A stretch of DNA of 40,504 nt. Origin: Spirochaetia bacterium. GTDB lineage: Bacteria; Spirochaetota; Spirochaetia; Treponematales; Breznakiellaceae. Shown in pieces: positions 30,286 to 39,413 of the stretch (the first letter of the stretch is position 1; the number at the start of each line of letters is the position of its first letter). The stretch spans positions 1 to 40,504 of the forward strand of contig BOAV01000012.1 in NCBI GenBank assembly GCA_026002045.1, in the 5' to 3' direction. Below the pieces are notes generated by a model. It was given only the letters and a program-made list of their open reading frames with translations, did no database searches and was not told the origin of the DNA. A program made the translations under genes and the position numbers.

Positions 30286-33200
30286 ATGCGCGATATCCAG
30301 GATTTTGATTCGATAATGATAAAGCTGGCCTCCCCGGACATGATCCGGGCCTGGTCCTACGGCGAAGTGAAGAAGCCGGAAACCATCAACTACCGGACCC
30401 TGCGGCCCGAGAAAGACGGCCTTTTCTGCGAGCGGATCTTCGGGACCACCAAGGAGTGGGAATGTTACTGCGGCAAGTTCAAATCGATCCGCTACAAGGG
30501 GGTCATCTGTGACCGCTGCGGCGTTGAGGTAACCCACTTCAAGGTACGCCGGGAACGGATGGGCCATATCGAACTGGCGGCCCCGGTGTCCCACATCTGG
30601 TACTACCGCTCGGTGCCCAGCCGCATGGGCCTGCTCCTGGACCTTCCCATGACCGCCCTGCGGTCGGTGCTCTACTATGAAAAATACGTGGTCATCGATT
30701 CCGGGGACACCGATTTAAAGAAGAACCAGCTCCTCACAGAAGAAGAATACTACGAAGCCCAGGAACGCTACGGCGGGGGCTTCTCCGCCGGTATGGGTGC
30801 GGAGGCGGTACGGACCCTCCTTGAAAACCTCAATCTGGATCAGATGGCCATTGATCTCCGGGCCAAGATGATCGAAAAGGGCGCCAAGAGCGACAAGCGG
30901 CTCCTCAAGCGCATCGAAATTGTGGAAAATTTTCGGGCTTCCAGCAATAAACCCGAATGGATGATTCTGGACGTGATTCCGGTGATCCCCCCGGAACTGC
31001 GGCCCATGGTCCAGCTCGACGGCGGCCGTTTTGCTACGAGCGATCTTAACGACCTCTACCGCCGGGTGATCAACCGGAATAACCGGCTCAAGCGGCTCCA
31101 GACCCTGAACGCCCCGGATATCATTATCCGCAATGAAAAGCGGATGCTCCAGGAAGCGGTGGACGCCCTTTTCGACAATTCCAAGAAGAAGCGGGTGGTG
31201 AAGGGCGCGTCAAACCGGCCCCTCAAATCCATCAGCGATATGCTCAAGGGCAAGCAGGGCCGGTTCCGGCAGAACCTGCTGGGCAAGCGGGTTGACTATT
31301 CGGGCCGCTCGGTTATCACCGTAGGGCCGGACCTTAAAATGTGGCAGTGCGGGCTCCCCACCAAGATGGCCCTGGAACTGTTCAAGCCTTTTATCATGAA
31401 GAAGCTGGTCGACAAGGACGTGGTCTACAATATCAAGAAGGCCAAGATGCTGGTGGAGGCGGAGACCCCCGAGGTATTCGCCATCCTGGACGAGGTGGTC
31501 AAGGAACACCCGGTGCTGCTGAACCGCGCCCCGACCCTGCACCGTCTGGGTATCCAGGCCTTTGAACCCGTGCTGGTTGAGGGAAAGGCCATCAGGCTGA
31601 ACCCCCTGGTTTGCCATGCCTTTAACGCCGACTTTGACGGGGACCAGATGGCGGTCCATGTGCCCTTGACCCAGGCGGCACAGATGGAGTGCTGGACCCT
31701 GATGCTTTCCGCCCGGAACCTCCTCAACCCGGCGAACGGGAAAACCATCGTGTTCCCCTCCCAGGACATGGTTCTGGGGATCAACTACCTTACCCGGATT
31801 AAGCCCAAGGCTAAAGGTGAGGGGCGGCGCTATACTGCCCTTGATGAGATCCTTATGGCGGTGGAAGCCAAGTCCCTGGAATGGGAAGCATCCATTAAGG
31901 TAAAGCCCACCAAATTTCCCATCTGGGAAAAGGCAGGCAAGGAAGTAAAGCCCGGAGCGGACGGCCTTATCGAGACCACCGCAGGCCGGTTAGTGTTCAA
32001 CGAGGAACTGCCCCCGGAAATTCCCTTTGTTAACTATGAATTGAAGGACAAGGAACTGCGGGAACTTATCGAAAGTGTCTTTGCCGATAAGGGTTCCTGG
32101 ATTACGGTAAAAATGCTGGATGTCATTAAGGCCACCGGCTACAAGTATGCTACGGTCTTTGGGGCCACCATCGGGGTTGATGATATCGTGGTGCCGGAGG
32201 AAAAAACCGGGATGATCGACAAGGCCAATAAGGATGTCGATGCCATCCAGCGCCAGTACCGCCAGGGGCATATCACCCAGGATGAGCGGTATAACCGGGT
32301 CGTTGAAATCTGGAACAAGACCAACGAGGATTTGACGAATATCATGATGGAGACCCTGAAAAAGGACAAGGACGGGTTCAATTCGATCTACATAATGGCA
32401 AACTCAGGCGCCCGGGGAAGCCGCAACCAGATCCGCCAGCTTGCGGGGATGCGGGGCCTTATGGCCAAGCCCTCCGGGGACATCATCGAACTGCCCATCA
32501 GGTCCAACTTTAAGGAAGGGCTTTCGGTTATCGAATTCTTTATCTCCACCAACGGCGCCCGGAAGGGCCTGGCGGATACGGCCCTTAAGACCGCCGAGGC
32601 GGGTTACCTTACCCGCCGCCTGGTCGATATCGCCCAGGACGTGGTGGTCAACGATGACGACTGCGGCACCATCAACGGTATTTCCTATTCCGCCATTAAG
32701 GATGGCGAGGATATCGTGGAGCCTTTGAGCGAACGTATTGTGGGCCGTTATACCCTGGAACGGGTCAAGCACCCCATCACCGGGGAGCTGATCATCGACG
32801 TGAACGAAGAAATCACCGAGAAAATTGCCAGGGAAATCGAGGACGCCGGTGTCGAGACCGTGCGCATCAGGACGGTGCTGACCTGCGAGGCGGAACATGG
32901 GGTCTGCCGCCGCTGTTACGGCCGGAATCTGGCCACCAACCGGTCCGTGGACATCGGGGAAGCCGTCGGGACCATCGCCGCCCAGTCCATCGGCCAGCCG
33001 GGAACCCAGCTGACCATGCGGACCTTCCATATCGGCGGGGCTGCCAGCAAGGTGAGCGAGGAAAACCGTATATTTTTAAAATACCCGGTGTACGTCAAGG
33101 AAGTGGAAGGGACCCATGTGCCCCTTGAAAGCGGTCACTGGCTCTTTACCCGTAAGGGATACACCGTGGTTAACCGGGTGATGAAGGAATTCAAGCTTGA

Positions 33201-34587
33201 GCCGAAGGATATCCTCCTGGTGGAAGACGGAAAACGGATTATCCGGGGGGAACCGATCATCAAGCACGGGGCAAAGGAGATTCTTTCCCCAGAAATCGCC
33301 TATGCCATGGTCAAGGACGAAAAAGGCGCCGGGCGTATGCTCTACCTTATTGGGCAGGATCAAAAGATCGAAATCCGCAACGGTTCCGAATTTGTTGCAA
33401 AGAAGGGTGAAGTGGCGGCGGCGGAAAAGACCATTGCCAGCTTCGACCCCTACTCGGACCCGATCATCGCCGAGAAATCCGGGACGGTAAAGTACGAAGA
33501 TATCATTTCCGGCACCACCTTGAAGGAAGAAATCAACGAGGAAACGGGGAACACGGAAAAACGGATCACCGAATTCCAGTTGGAAAGCAAGCAGCCCCGG
33601 ATTCTCATCGTTGATGATGAGGGCAAGGAAGTTGCTTCTTATTTCCTCCCCGGAGGGGCCTATATACAGGTGGACGAAGGGGAAAGGATCGATGCCGGGC
33701 GGACCTTGGCAAAGACCCTCACCGAATCCGCCAAGGCCATGGACATTACCTCTGGCCTGCCCCGGGTCAGCGAACTCTTTGAGGCCCGTAAGCCCAAGGC
33801 TCCCGCGGTTCTGGCCCTGGTTTCCGGGAAGGTCGTCTTTAAGGGTATTATCAAGGGCAAGCGGAAGGTTTCTGTGGAGGATGCCTTCGGCAAGGAATAC
33901 CCCCACCTTATACCCATGACCAAGCGCTTGCTGGTCCGGGACGGCGACACCGTGGAAGCCGGTGAGCCACTCTGTCAGGGGGCCAAGAATCCCCACGATG
34001 TGCTTCATATTTTGGGTGAAAGCGTCCTCCAGCGCTATCTGATGGACGAAATCCAGCAGGTGTACCGCCTCCAGGGGGTGGCCATCAACGACAAGCATAT
34101 CGGCGTTATCGTCCGGCAGATGCTGCGGAAGGTGGAGATCGTCGCCGTAGGGGATACTTCGTTCATCTACGGAAAAATGGTGGACAAGTACCAGTTCCAC
34201 GATGAAAACAGCCGGGTTATCGCCGAAGGGGGACAGCCCGCGGTTGCCCGGCCCCTGTTCCAGGGCATCACCAAGGCGTCGCTCAATATTGATTCCTTCC
34301 TTTCGGCGGCAAGCTTCCAGGAAACCACCCGGGTGCTCACCAACGCGGCGATTGCCGGGGATACCGATCACCTCCGGGGCCTTAAGGAAAACATCATCAT
34401 CGGGCATCCCATACCGGCAGGCACGGGGATGAAGCGTTACCGGGATGTCAAGCTCTTCGACGAGGACAGCCAGGACCTTGATGTGCAGATGGAGGAAATC
34501 CTGGAACAGCGAAAGCTGGAGGCCGCCGCTATGGCGACCGAGGAAGAGGATTATTCTCCGGAAGCGATGGAGAATAATGACGAATAG
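30286..34587 (+). CDS. rpoC: DNA-directed RNA polymerase subunit beta'
   Basis: The 1433-residue beta' subunit has an N-terminal zinc site (CYCGKF, CDRCGVE) and the catalytic loop NADFDGDQM, with Asp449, Asp451 and Asp453 binding the active-site Mg. Other marks are the bridge-helix region GARGSRNQIRQLAGMRGLMA, the second zinc site (CEAEHGVCRRCYG) and TMRTFHIGGAAS. AGGAG precedes the ATG. In other treponemes rpsL and rpsG follow; here an insertion sequence follows after 113 bases. Confidence 0.97.
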   Translation: MRDIQDFDSIMIKLASPDMIRAWSYGEVKKPETINYRTLRPEKDGLFCERIFGTTKEWECYCGKFKSIRYKGVICDRCGVEVTHFKVRRERMGHIELAAPVSHIWYYRSVPSRMGLLLDLPMTALRSVLYYEKYVVIDSGDTDLKKNQLLTEEEYYEAQERYGGGFSAGMGAEAVRTLLENLNLDQMAIDLRAKMIEKGAKSDKRLLKRIEIVENFRASSNKPEWMILDVIPVIPPELRPMVQLDGGRFATSDLNDLYRRVINRNNRLKRLQTLNAPDIIIRNEKRMLQEAVDALFDNSKKKRVVKGASNRPLKSISDMLKGKQGRFRQNLLGKRVDYSGRSVITVGPDLKMWQCGLPTKMALELFKPFIMKKLVDKDVVYNIKKAKMLVEAETPEVFAILDEVVKEHPVLLNRAPTLHRLGIQAFEPVLVEGKAIRLNPLVCHAFNADFDGDQMAVHVPLTQAAQMECWTLMLSARNLLNPANGKTIVFPSQDMVLGINYLTRIKPKAKGEGRRYTALDEILMAVEAKSLEWEASIKVKPTKFPIWEKAGKEVKPGADGLIETTAGRLVFNEELPPEIPFVNYELKDKELRELIESVFADKGSWITVKMLDVIKATGYKYATVFGATIGVDDIVVPEEKTGMIDKANKDVDAIQRQYRQGHITQDERYNRVVEIWNKTNEDLTNIMMETLKKDKDGFNSIYIMANSGARGSRNQIRQLAGMRGLMAKPSGDIIELPIRSNFKEGLSVIEFFISTNGARKGLADTALKTAEAGYLTRRLVDIAQDVVVNDDDCGTINGISYSAIKDGEDIVEPLSERIVGRYTLERVKHPITGELIIDVNEEITEKIAREIEDAGVETVRIRTVLTCEAEHGVCRRCYGRNLATNRSVDIGEAVGTIAAQSIGQPGTQLTMRTFHIGGAASKVSEENRIFLKYPVYVKEVEGTHVPLESGHWLFTRKGYTVVNRVMKEFKLEPKDILLVEDGKRIIRGEPIIKHGAKEILSPEIAYAMVKDEKGAGRMLYLIGQDQKIEIRNGSEFVAKKGEVAAAEKTIASFDPYSDPIIAEKSGTVKYEDIISGTTLKEEINEETGNTEKRITEFQLESKQPRILIVDDEGKEVASYFLPGGAYIQVDEGERIDAGRTLAKTLTESAKAMDITSGLPRVSELFEARKPKAPAVLALVSGKVVFKGIIKGKRKVSVEDAFGKEYPHLIPMTKRLLVRDGDTVEAGEPLCQGAKNPHDVLHILGESVLQRYLMDEIQQVYRLQGVAINDKHIGVIVRQMLRKVEIVAVGDTSFIYGKMVDKYQFHDENSRVIAEGGQPAVARPLFQGITKASLNIDSFLSAASFQETTRVLTNAAIAGDTDHLRGLKENIIIGHPIPAGTGMKRYRDVKLFDEDSQDLDVQMEEILEQRKLEAAAMATEEEDYSPEAMENNDE

Positions 34588-34700
34588 TTGAGCCGGTTTC
34601 AAAATACAAGAATTTAACCACAAAGGACTCAGCGAACCTTTGATTCGCGGACACGAAAGTTTTTATTCGTTGCGAGGGGTACATACCCCGCTGCTTGCCG

Positions 34701-35873
34701 CAGGGCAAAAGCATTTAGCTTTTGCCAAATAAAACATCATGAAGGAAATCTTGATTGAAAGCCGCCTTGAATTGTTTTCGTCTGGCATTTCGCTTCTGGT
34801 CTGTTTGGGTTGAACGTAAAAGTCTAAGCGCTATCTTTCGCAAGATATCCAGATTTTCCGGTGCGTGGTCTTTGCGGACTTGCGAGGCGTCTTCGGCAAA
34901 ACAAACATCAAGGGACCAGTGCAACTGGTTTTCGATTGACCAGTGTTCGCGGACAAGATACCCAAAACGCTCTGCACTTGCCGTAAGGCTGCTCAGGTAA
35001 TAACGGTCATATGCGGTCGTTTTCCAGCCGGATTCGGCGGTTTTATCCACTGTTTGGCGGGTACCATGATATCGGACAAAGGTTTTTAGGCCAGACCAAA
35101 GGCGCCTGTCCTCATACCAATCTGCGCTGGTTATGGTTATTTTTCGCTGTTCTATCCTGCCATGGTCCTTCTCAGAACCGCTTTCCCATTCGGTGCACTG
35201 TTCATGTTTATGCGGGTCAGTATCAAGACCCGTAAAACAGTCCGCAATTTCCCGCTGACACCCCATCGCGTCTATCGTAACCGTGTCGCCTTGTATGTCT
35301 ATCGTGTCTAACAATTGCGGAATGGCAGTAATTTCGTTACTCTTTTTCCCGGTCACCAACTGCCCCAAGACCAGGCTTTCCGCTCCAACCCACGCCGAAA
35401 CCACATGAACGGCATGATGCGTATACTTCGTATACGACACCATCCGCGCTCCCCCGTATTGTTTTTCCGTCTCTATTGATGTTCCGGTCTCCGCATTGGC
35501 TGACCAGATTCAGCCATCCGTACATACTTTTCATCAGTTCTTTCGGGTTTACCCGCCGGAAAACACGCTCAAACGTGCATTCATCGGGTATCCCGTTCGG
35601 TAATTCCAGGAATGTTTTGAACCAGCTCTCCCGGGCCTGTCCCAATTCCTCCATTGCTTCAAATTCATCTTGCCCGCTTATGACGGTGCTGAGCCCGATC
35701 ACCAGGATATCTATCAAGTTGTGCCTGAAATTGCCTTGTTGCCGCCTTGGATCGTGAATCTCCCCCAAAAAATCGGTCATTTTGGTAATGTCGGCTTGCG
35801 TTACCTCCATTCTTTCTTCCCCTCCCAGAGAAGAATAGAAGTATACCATGGTATTCTAAATGCTTTTGCCCTG
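34701..35873 (-). mobile_element. ISAs1-family insertion sequence, degraded
   Basis: This 1173-bp element has perfect 18-bp terminal inverted repeats CAGGGCAAAAGCATTTAG (34701-34718) and its complement (35856-35873). The ends begin CAGGG as expected for ISAs1. It carries one transposase reading frame on the minus strand, broken by a frameshift. No clear target duplication is visible in the first 8-10 flanking bases. It lies directly downstream of rpoC. Confidence 0.85.
34715..35810 (-). pseudogene. ISAs1-family transposase, frameshifted
   Basis: The start at 35810 (MEVTQADITKMTDFLGEIHD, with GGAGGGGAAG upstream) leads into DPRRQQGNFRHNLIDILVIG and the first catalytic Asp in RDGKTIRGS. The frame is then lost. 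The rest continues in another frame as HAVHVVSAWVGAESLVLGQL, TIDAMGCQ (second Asp) and REHWSIENQLHWSLDV (Glu). The shift maps to the run of five G (35455-35451 on the minus strand); one G fewer would restore a full protein of about 365 residues. It could be a true inactivating indel, a homopolymer sequencing error, or a slippage site. Confidence 0.82.
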
Positions 35874-35911
35874 GCAAAAGCCGGTCTATTGTTAAACCGG
35901 CTCTAATTAGA

Positions 35912-36011
35912 GTTTGTCTATAATGTAGACACATTATAGACAAACTTCCTTAAAAACGGCATTTGCGTATGCAAATGCAAGTTCTGTCCACAAAGTAACC
36001 GACTTTGTGGA
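35912..36011. terminator. Cluster of strong hairpins between IS and CAP gene
   Basis: GTTTGTCTATAATG/CATTATAGACAAAC (35912-35925, 35932-35945), GCATTTGC/GCAAATGC (35959-35966, 35971-35978) and TCCACAAAGT/ACTTTGTGGA (35987-35996, 36002-36011) are perfect hairpins in 100 bases. A further CCGG-type hairpin lies at about 35879-35902. They lie just after the CAP-protein stop on the minus strand and probably terminate it from that side. No gene is seen in 35811-36017 besides the IS end. Confidence 0.5.
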
Positions 36012-36017
36012 TAGACA

Positions 36018-36797
36018 CTAATTACTTACATACCCGCTGGCATAATCAATGACGCACATGATACCGTACCGTGTATGAGCTCCTGTTGAAACTCCCGTCT
36101 GGGTAAAGCCCGGCAGCATGATGACATCCCGGTGTCCCCGGTCAGGAATGCCGTCATCAATTAACAGATCGACCACAATATCACGACCGCTGCTTGTTCC
36201 ATAGGTGATGTTCTCTCCGAGATTTTTGTATCCCGCTCCGTATTTTTCCGCTCTGGTAACCGGATTGCCTCCATCGCTTCCGGTATGGCTCATCTGTCCT
36301 TTTTGCCCAATATCCATGACATGATCTTTTGCCGCAAGGGCCAATCCCCTTTCGGGAAACAAAAGCTGTACGCCCTGCATTGCTTTTAACGCGTTATAAC
36401 ATTCTTCCGCGGCAGCCCTGCCTTCTTTGGTTAGGACGCTTAATGTTTCGGAGACCATATACCGCTTGTCATTGTAATGGGGAAAGCGGGGCTTTATATA
36501 CAATTCCGCATATTTTGCCGGGTCGCTCCGTACCTTGTTCATTTCCAGGATGACGTCTTTTTCAATTCCGGTAAGATAATCAACATCTTTGGCGGTGTCC
36601 AGTGTTGGAATATCCCAATGTGCGGCATCGGGATCGGCCCGTTCACCGATGGGGTTATAGTTGCTGCGCTGGGTACTATTGCCAGCGGAATTTCTGCCGC
36701 CCAGCAGGAAGGATTGCTGGGAGAAATCGCCGTCCTGAGCTGTTAACGGATGGAGTAGGCCGAGGAGGAATAGGAGAAAATAAAGGTAGTTTTTCAT
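36018..36797 (-). CDS. Secreted CAP/SCP-domain protein
   Basis: The 259-residue protein starts with a signal peptide (MKNYLYFLLFLLGLLHPLTA). A low-complexity polar linker (about residues 22-70) leads to a CAP (SCP/PR-1) domain: IEKDVILEMNKVRSDPAKYA, GLALAAKDHVMDIGQKGQMSH and GYKNLGENITYG, then IVVDLLIDDGIPDRGHRDVI. The His and Glu of the CAP cavity (MSH, GENI, GHRD) are present. CAP proteins are extracellular with varied roles, and a specific activity cannot be assigned. Its ATG overlaps the stop of the DUF2971 gene (ATGA), so the two are translated together. Confidence 0.8.
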   Translation of the reverse strand: MKNYLYFLLFLLGLLHPLTAQDGDFSQQSFLLGGRNSAGNSTQRSNYNPIGERADPDAAHWDIPTLDTAKDVDYLTGIEKDVILEMNKVRSDPAKYAELYIKPRFPHYNDKRYMVSETLSVLTKEGRAAAEECYNALKAMQGVQLLFPERGLALAAKDHVMDIGQKGQMSHTGSDGGNPVTRAEKYGAGYKNLGENITYGTSSGRDIVVDLLIDDGIPDRGHRDVIMLPGFTQTGVSTGAHTRYGIMCVIDYASGYVSN

Positions 36798-37426
36798 GGG
36801 GAAACTCCTGACGTTTTTGAATGGCGGCAAATCCCCATGCGTCTCACGGACGCTTGCAATTTGCCACTTGTCATGGCACTAATCGTTATGCCTTCATTTT
36901 TAAAACGAGGATGTGATTCAAAAAATTCCTTGGACTTATTGTGCATCCCAAAAACAAGTTCCTTTATTTTGCCAACTTCTTTCATTTGTTGTTTATCAAG
37001 CTCTTCCAATATTCTATATTCATTTTCATAGGACCAGCAATTTAGTTTACTGGTTAATATTTTTTCTATATTGTAATCAAGCGAATCAATGGGATTGATG
37101 GGTGGTAATGATTCATTATAACTGATTTTTTTTAATTTTGCAACGTCAACATCAATACCAATGCAAATTCCCTTATGGCTGTCGGCATAATGGGACCACA
37201 ACAAAAAATTATCGCAATCTCCCGCTAATGCGCATACTTTATTGTGATATTTTGCGTTTTTTAGACCATCAAGGGCATCAGTATATTGACCGGAATTGGA
37301 AACAAGAAACAAGCCCTCCATGGGATCATTTAGAGTATGCCAATCGGCAAAAAACAATTTTCCCAAAAGATATTCTTCTATGTGTTCAATAAAATTACTC
37401 ATGGACATATACTTATAAACACGCAT
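36794..37426 (-). CDS. DUF2971 family protein
   Basis: The 210-residue protein contains DUF2971 hallmarks: an N-terminal VYKYMSMSNFIEHI, FADWHTLNDPMEG, then FLLWSHYADSHKGICIGID and WSYENEYRIL. The function of the family is unknown; members often occur in defence and mobile loci. There is no signal peptide, so it is cytoplasmic. TAAGGAGA lies upstream of the ATG. A perfect inverted repeat ATTACAACA/TGTTGTAAT at 37451-37480 lies just upstream and could be an operator. Coupling to a secreted CAP protein by ATGA overlap is unusual. Base composition is more AT-rich than in the ribosomal cluster, suggesting acquired DNA. Confidence 0.75.
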   Translation of the reverse strand: MRVYKYMSMSNFIEHIEEYLLGKLFFADWHTLNDPMEGLFLVSNSGQYTDALDGLKNAKYHNKVCALAGDCDNFLLWSHYADSHKGICIGIDVDVAKLKKISYNESLPPINPIDSLDYNIEKILTSKLNCWSYENEYRILEELDKQQMKEVGKIKELVFGMHNKSKEFFESHPRFKNEGITISAMTSGKLQASVRRMGICRHSKTSGVSP

Positions 37427-37450
37427 GGTTCATTCTCCTTAAAAAATCCC

Positions 37451-37480
37451 ATTACAACACCTCTCATGTAATGTTGTAAT
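37451..37480. promoter_or_regulatory. Inverted repeat upstream of DUF2971 gene
   Basis: ATTACAACA (37451-37459) and TGTTGTAAT (37472-37480) form a perfect 9-bp inverted repeat with a 12-base spacer, 25-54 bases before the ATG. It is a possible regulator binding site. Confidence 0.4.
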
Positions 37481-37547
37481 ACTTCTTTCGGCGCTCATTC
37501 CAGTAACGCCACATCTGCCGCCCATCAGCACTAATTGGCATTTCACA

Positions 37548-37578
37548 CAGGGCATCGCCTTGTCAAAATAATGCCCTG
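37548..37578 (-). terminator. Hairpin downstream of leucine-rich-repeat gene
   Basis: CAGGGCAT (37548-37555) and ATGCCCTG (37571-37578) form a perfect 8-bp stem just after the stop at 37592 on the minus strand. There is no strong T run. Confidence 0.4.
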
Positions 37579-37591
37579 CGATAGTTTTATG

Positions 37592-38302
37592 CTATGGCCG
37601 ATAGGACCATTGACCACTGTTCCTAATATATGTCCCAGCCCTTTTATTGTTCTTATTATAGTATTCTGCAAAATCAGAAAGAAAACCACAATATTTATCA
37701 ATATCAACATTACTCCCAATAACAATCCTGTCAATCGAAGTACGATCCATTAAACTATCACCAAGGCTAGATGTAAATGCCCATTCCCCAATAGAAGTTA
37801 CACTATTGGGGATGGTAACACGCGTTAATCGATTATCGTAAAATGCAGAATCTCCTATTGTAGTAACACTATTGCCAATAGTAAGACTTGTCAATGGATT
37901 TTCTGCAAAGGACTTATCTTCAATAGAAGTTACACCATTTGGGATGGTGACACTGGTTAATCGATTTCTGTAAAAGGCCATACTTCCAATAGAAATTACA
38001 CTATTTGGGATGATGATACTGGTTAATCGATTTCCGTAAAAGGCCATACTTCCAATAGAAATTACACCATTTGGGATGGTGACACTGGTTAATTCATTGC
38101 CGTAAAAGGTCCCAAGTCCAATAGCCGTCACCGGAAGTCCGTCTATTTCAGCCGGAATACGGACATCCTTTACCGTTCCCGTATATCCGGTAATAGTTAC
38201 CGTTCCATTTTCAACGGTTGTTTCAAAATCACTCATATCCTGAGCAAAAGTCATAATAGAAAAACCAACGCATAAAACAAAAATCACCAATGCCTTTTTC
38301 AT
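37592..38302 (-). CDS. Secreted BspA-type leucine-rich-repeat protein
   Basis: The 236-residue protein has a signal peptide (MKKALVIFVLCVGFSIMTFA) and about six 23-residue repeats of the LRR_5 or Treponema/BspA type (pattern LTSVTIPNGVISIGSMAFYG, then NR). A short non-repeat C-terminal tail follows (IDKYCGFLSDFAEYYNKNNK). Such proteins are surface or periplasmic and several bind host or bacterial partners; the ligand is unknown here. The DNA of neighbouring repeats is nearly identical, so the copy number could change by recombination. AAGGGG precedes the ATG. Confidence 0.85.
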   Translation of the reverse strand: MKKALVIFVLCVGFSIMTFAQDMSDFETTVENGTVTITGYTGTVKDVRIPAEIDGLPVTAIGLGTFYGNELTSVTIPNGVISIGSMAFYGNRLTSIIIPNSVISIGSMAFYRNRLTSVTIPNGVTSIEDKSFAENPLTSLTIGNSVTTIGDSAFYDNRLTRVTIPNSVTSIGEWAFTSSLGDSLMDRTSIDRIVIGSNVDIDKYCGFLSDFAEYYNKNNKRAGTYIRNSGQWSYRP

Positions 38303-38377
38303 TGCGAACCCCTTAATACACGTTATATAAAACCTCGTACGAGATTTATTTCTTACAGCGAAAACGGTGTCCGCTGT

Positions 38378-39088
38378 TTATTCAATATGAATGACCCTAG
38401 GGCCCCCCCCGGAATTGTGAAAGTGTTTCCACTGCTCGACATAGAAGGAATTACCTTCAAGACTAAGCTCCTTTGTAAAGGTTTCGCCGTCTATCTTAAT
38501 GGTAGCGTCGTTAAAATATTCATACCGAAAAGACCGGCTTGGCTCTTTACTGTTTATCCGGTTAGCGGTATAGGTTGCCCCAAGATGATACTCCCGGTTA
38601 TAGATAAACCCGTTTTCAAAAAAGATAAAGGCCTTATTGGTTCCCATAACGCTTTTCCAATATCCCAGTAGTATTCTGCTGTATTTCTGATTATTCAGGA
38701 CATCAGGCGGGTAACCATTGGCAATGGCTATCAGTCTGTTTTCATTATCAGCGCTTCCTTGCCGGTGATAAGAAATACCATCAAGCAGTATGTTGTTGTT
38801 GTCAATGATGATAAGCGGGAATTCTATATCATCGCCGGTATCTGGCACGTTGGTTGCAATAATTTTATTGGGCTGATACTCATACCATTTATACATGTTG
38901 TCTGCATTTGTTTTATTATCCCCAAACGTAAAAAGATCGCCTCTAAACATGACCAGTTTTACGAGATCGGACCCATAAAAAAGCCAATCGCCCTGCAGCA
39001 TATCCTGGACATCGTCGTCCGCAAACACATTTCCCGCCATGCTAAACGGTACGGCAATAATCAACAGGACCGAAATCTTCCTTTTCAT
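38378..39088 (-). CDS. Secreted protein of unknown function
   Basis: The 236-residue protein has a clear signal peptide (MKRKISVLLIIAVPFSMAGN, cut after VFA) and then DDDVQDMLQGDWLFYGSDLV. No domain is recognised. The aromatic, Gly-poor strands suggest a small beta-barrel (lipocalin-like) fold, which is a guess. The start at 39088 follows GGAGGAAG. It lies 22 bases after a 61-residue frame on the same strand and probably shares its transcript. Its first 23 codons and leader reappear inverted at the contig end, an artefact. Confidence 0.7.
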   Translation of the reverse strand: MKRKISVLLIIAVPFSMAGNVFADDDVQDMLQGDWLFYGSDLVKLVMFRGDLFTFGDNKTNADNMYKWYEYQPNKIIATNVPDTGDDIEFPLIIIDNNNILLDGISYHRQGSADNENRLIAIANGYPPDVLNNQKYSRILLGYWKSVMGTNKAFIFFENGFIYNREYHLGATYTANRINSKEPSRSFRYEYFNDATIKIDGETFTKELSLEGNSFYVEQWKHFHNSGGGPRVIHIE

Positions 39089-39110
39089 ACCTTCCTCCAC
39101 TTTATTTGAC

Positions 39111-39296
39111 TTACGCCACTTTCCCCCGCTCCTGCCCCTTCCCGATGCCACCGTCCCCCAACAGGATCGGGGCGAGCGTCTTTTTGACAGAATTTTCCGC
39201 TATACGGGCGGTTCGGACATGGGCCAATACCTCGGCCTGATCTTCCGGCGGCAATTGCCGGTAACAGTTAAGCAGCTCCTTTTCTCTGTCTGGCAT
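39111..39296 (-). CDS. Small protein resembling the C-terminal helix of the XRE regulator
   Basis: The 61-residue frame starts at ATG 39296 with GAGG upstream. Its N-terminal segment REKELLNCYRQLPPEDQAEV is clearly similar to EKELLETYRQLTEETQDFIL near the C-terminus of the divergent XRE protein. The remainder is polar and Gly-rich (LLGDGGIGKGQERG). It could dimerise with or antagonise the regulator, or be a relic of a duplicated regulator. It would be the first gene of the operon with the secreted protein at 38378. Confidence 0.5.
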   Translation of the reverse strand: MPDREKELLNCYRQLPPEDQAEVLAHVRTARIAENSVKKTLAPILLGDGGIGKGQERGKVA

Positions 39297-39307
39297 GGTA
39301 ACCTCAT

Positions 39308-39350
39308 GAATATACCTTAATCGTTAATATTATACAATTTAGGTATATTC
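39308..39350. promoter_or_regulatory. Probable operator between XRE gene and divergent small gene
   Basis: GAATATACCT (39308-39317) and AGGTATATTC (39341-39350) are a perfect 10-bp inverted repeat separated by 23 AT-rich bases containing TATA-like boxes. It lies between the two divergent starts, a typical autoregulatory site. Confidence 0.55.
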
Positions 39351-39413
39351 TTGTCAATGAATTACTGCTCTTTTCATTGTAAATTTGAGTAAAATTTGAT
39401 AGCATTGAAGAGC

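Noticed and set aside
33076..34623. 515-residue antisense frame opposite rpoC
   Set aside because: A shadow caused by strong codon bias in rpoC; there is no start signal and no family.
35422..35438. lox-like sequence CGTATACTTCGTATACG
   Set aside because: It shares part of a loxP arm but is a short 7-bp hairpin inside transposase coding sequence, with no partner site or recombinase.
37900..38110. Possible CRISPR-like array from regularly spaced repeats
   Set aside because: The repeats are in-frame leucine-rich-repeat codons without unique spacers, and no cas genes are present.
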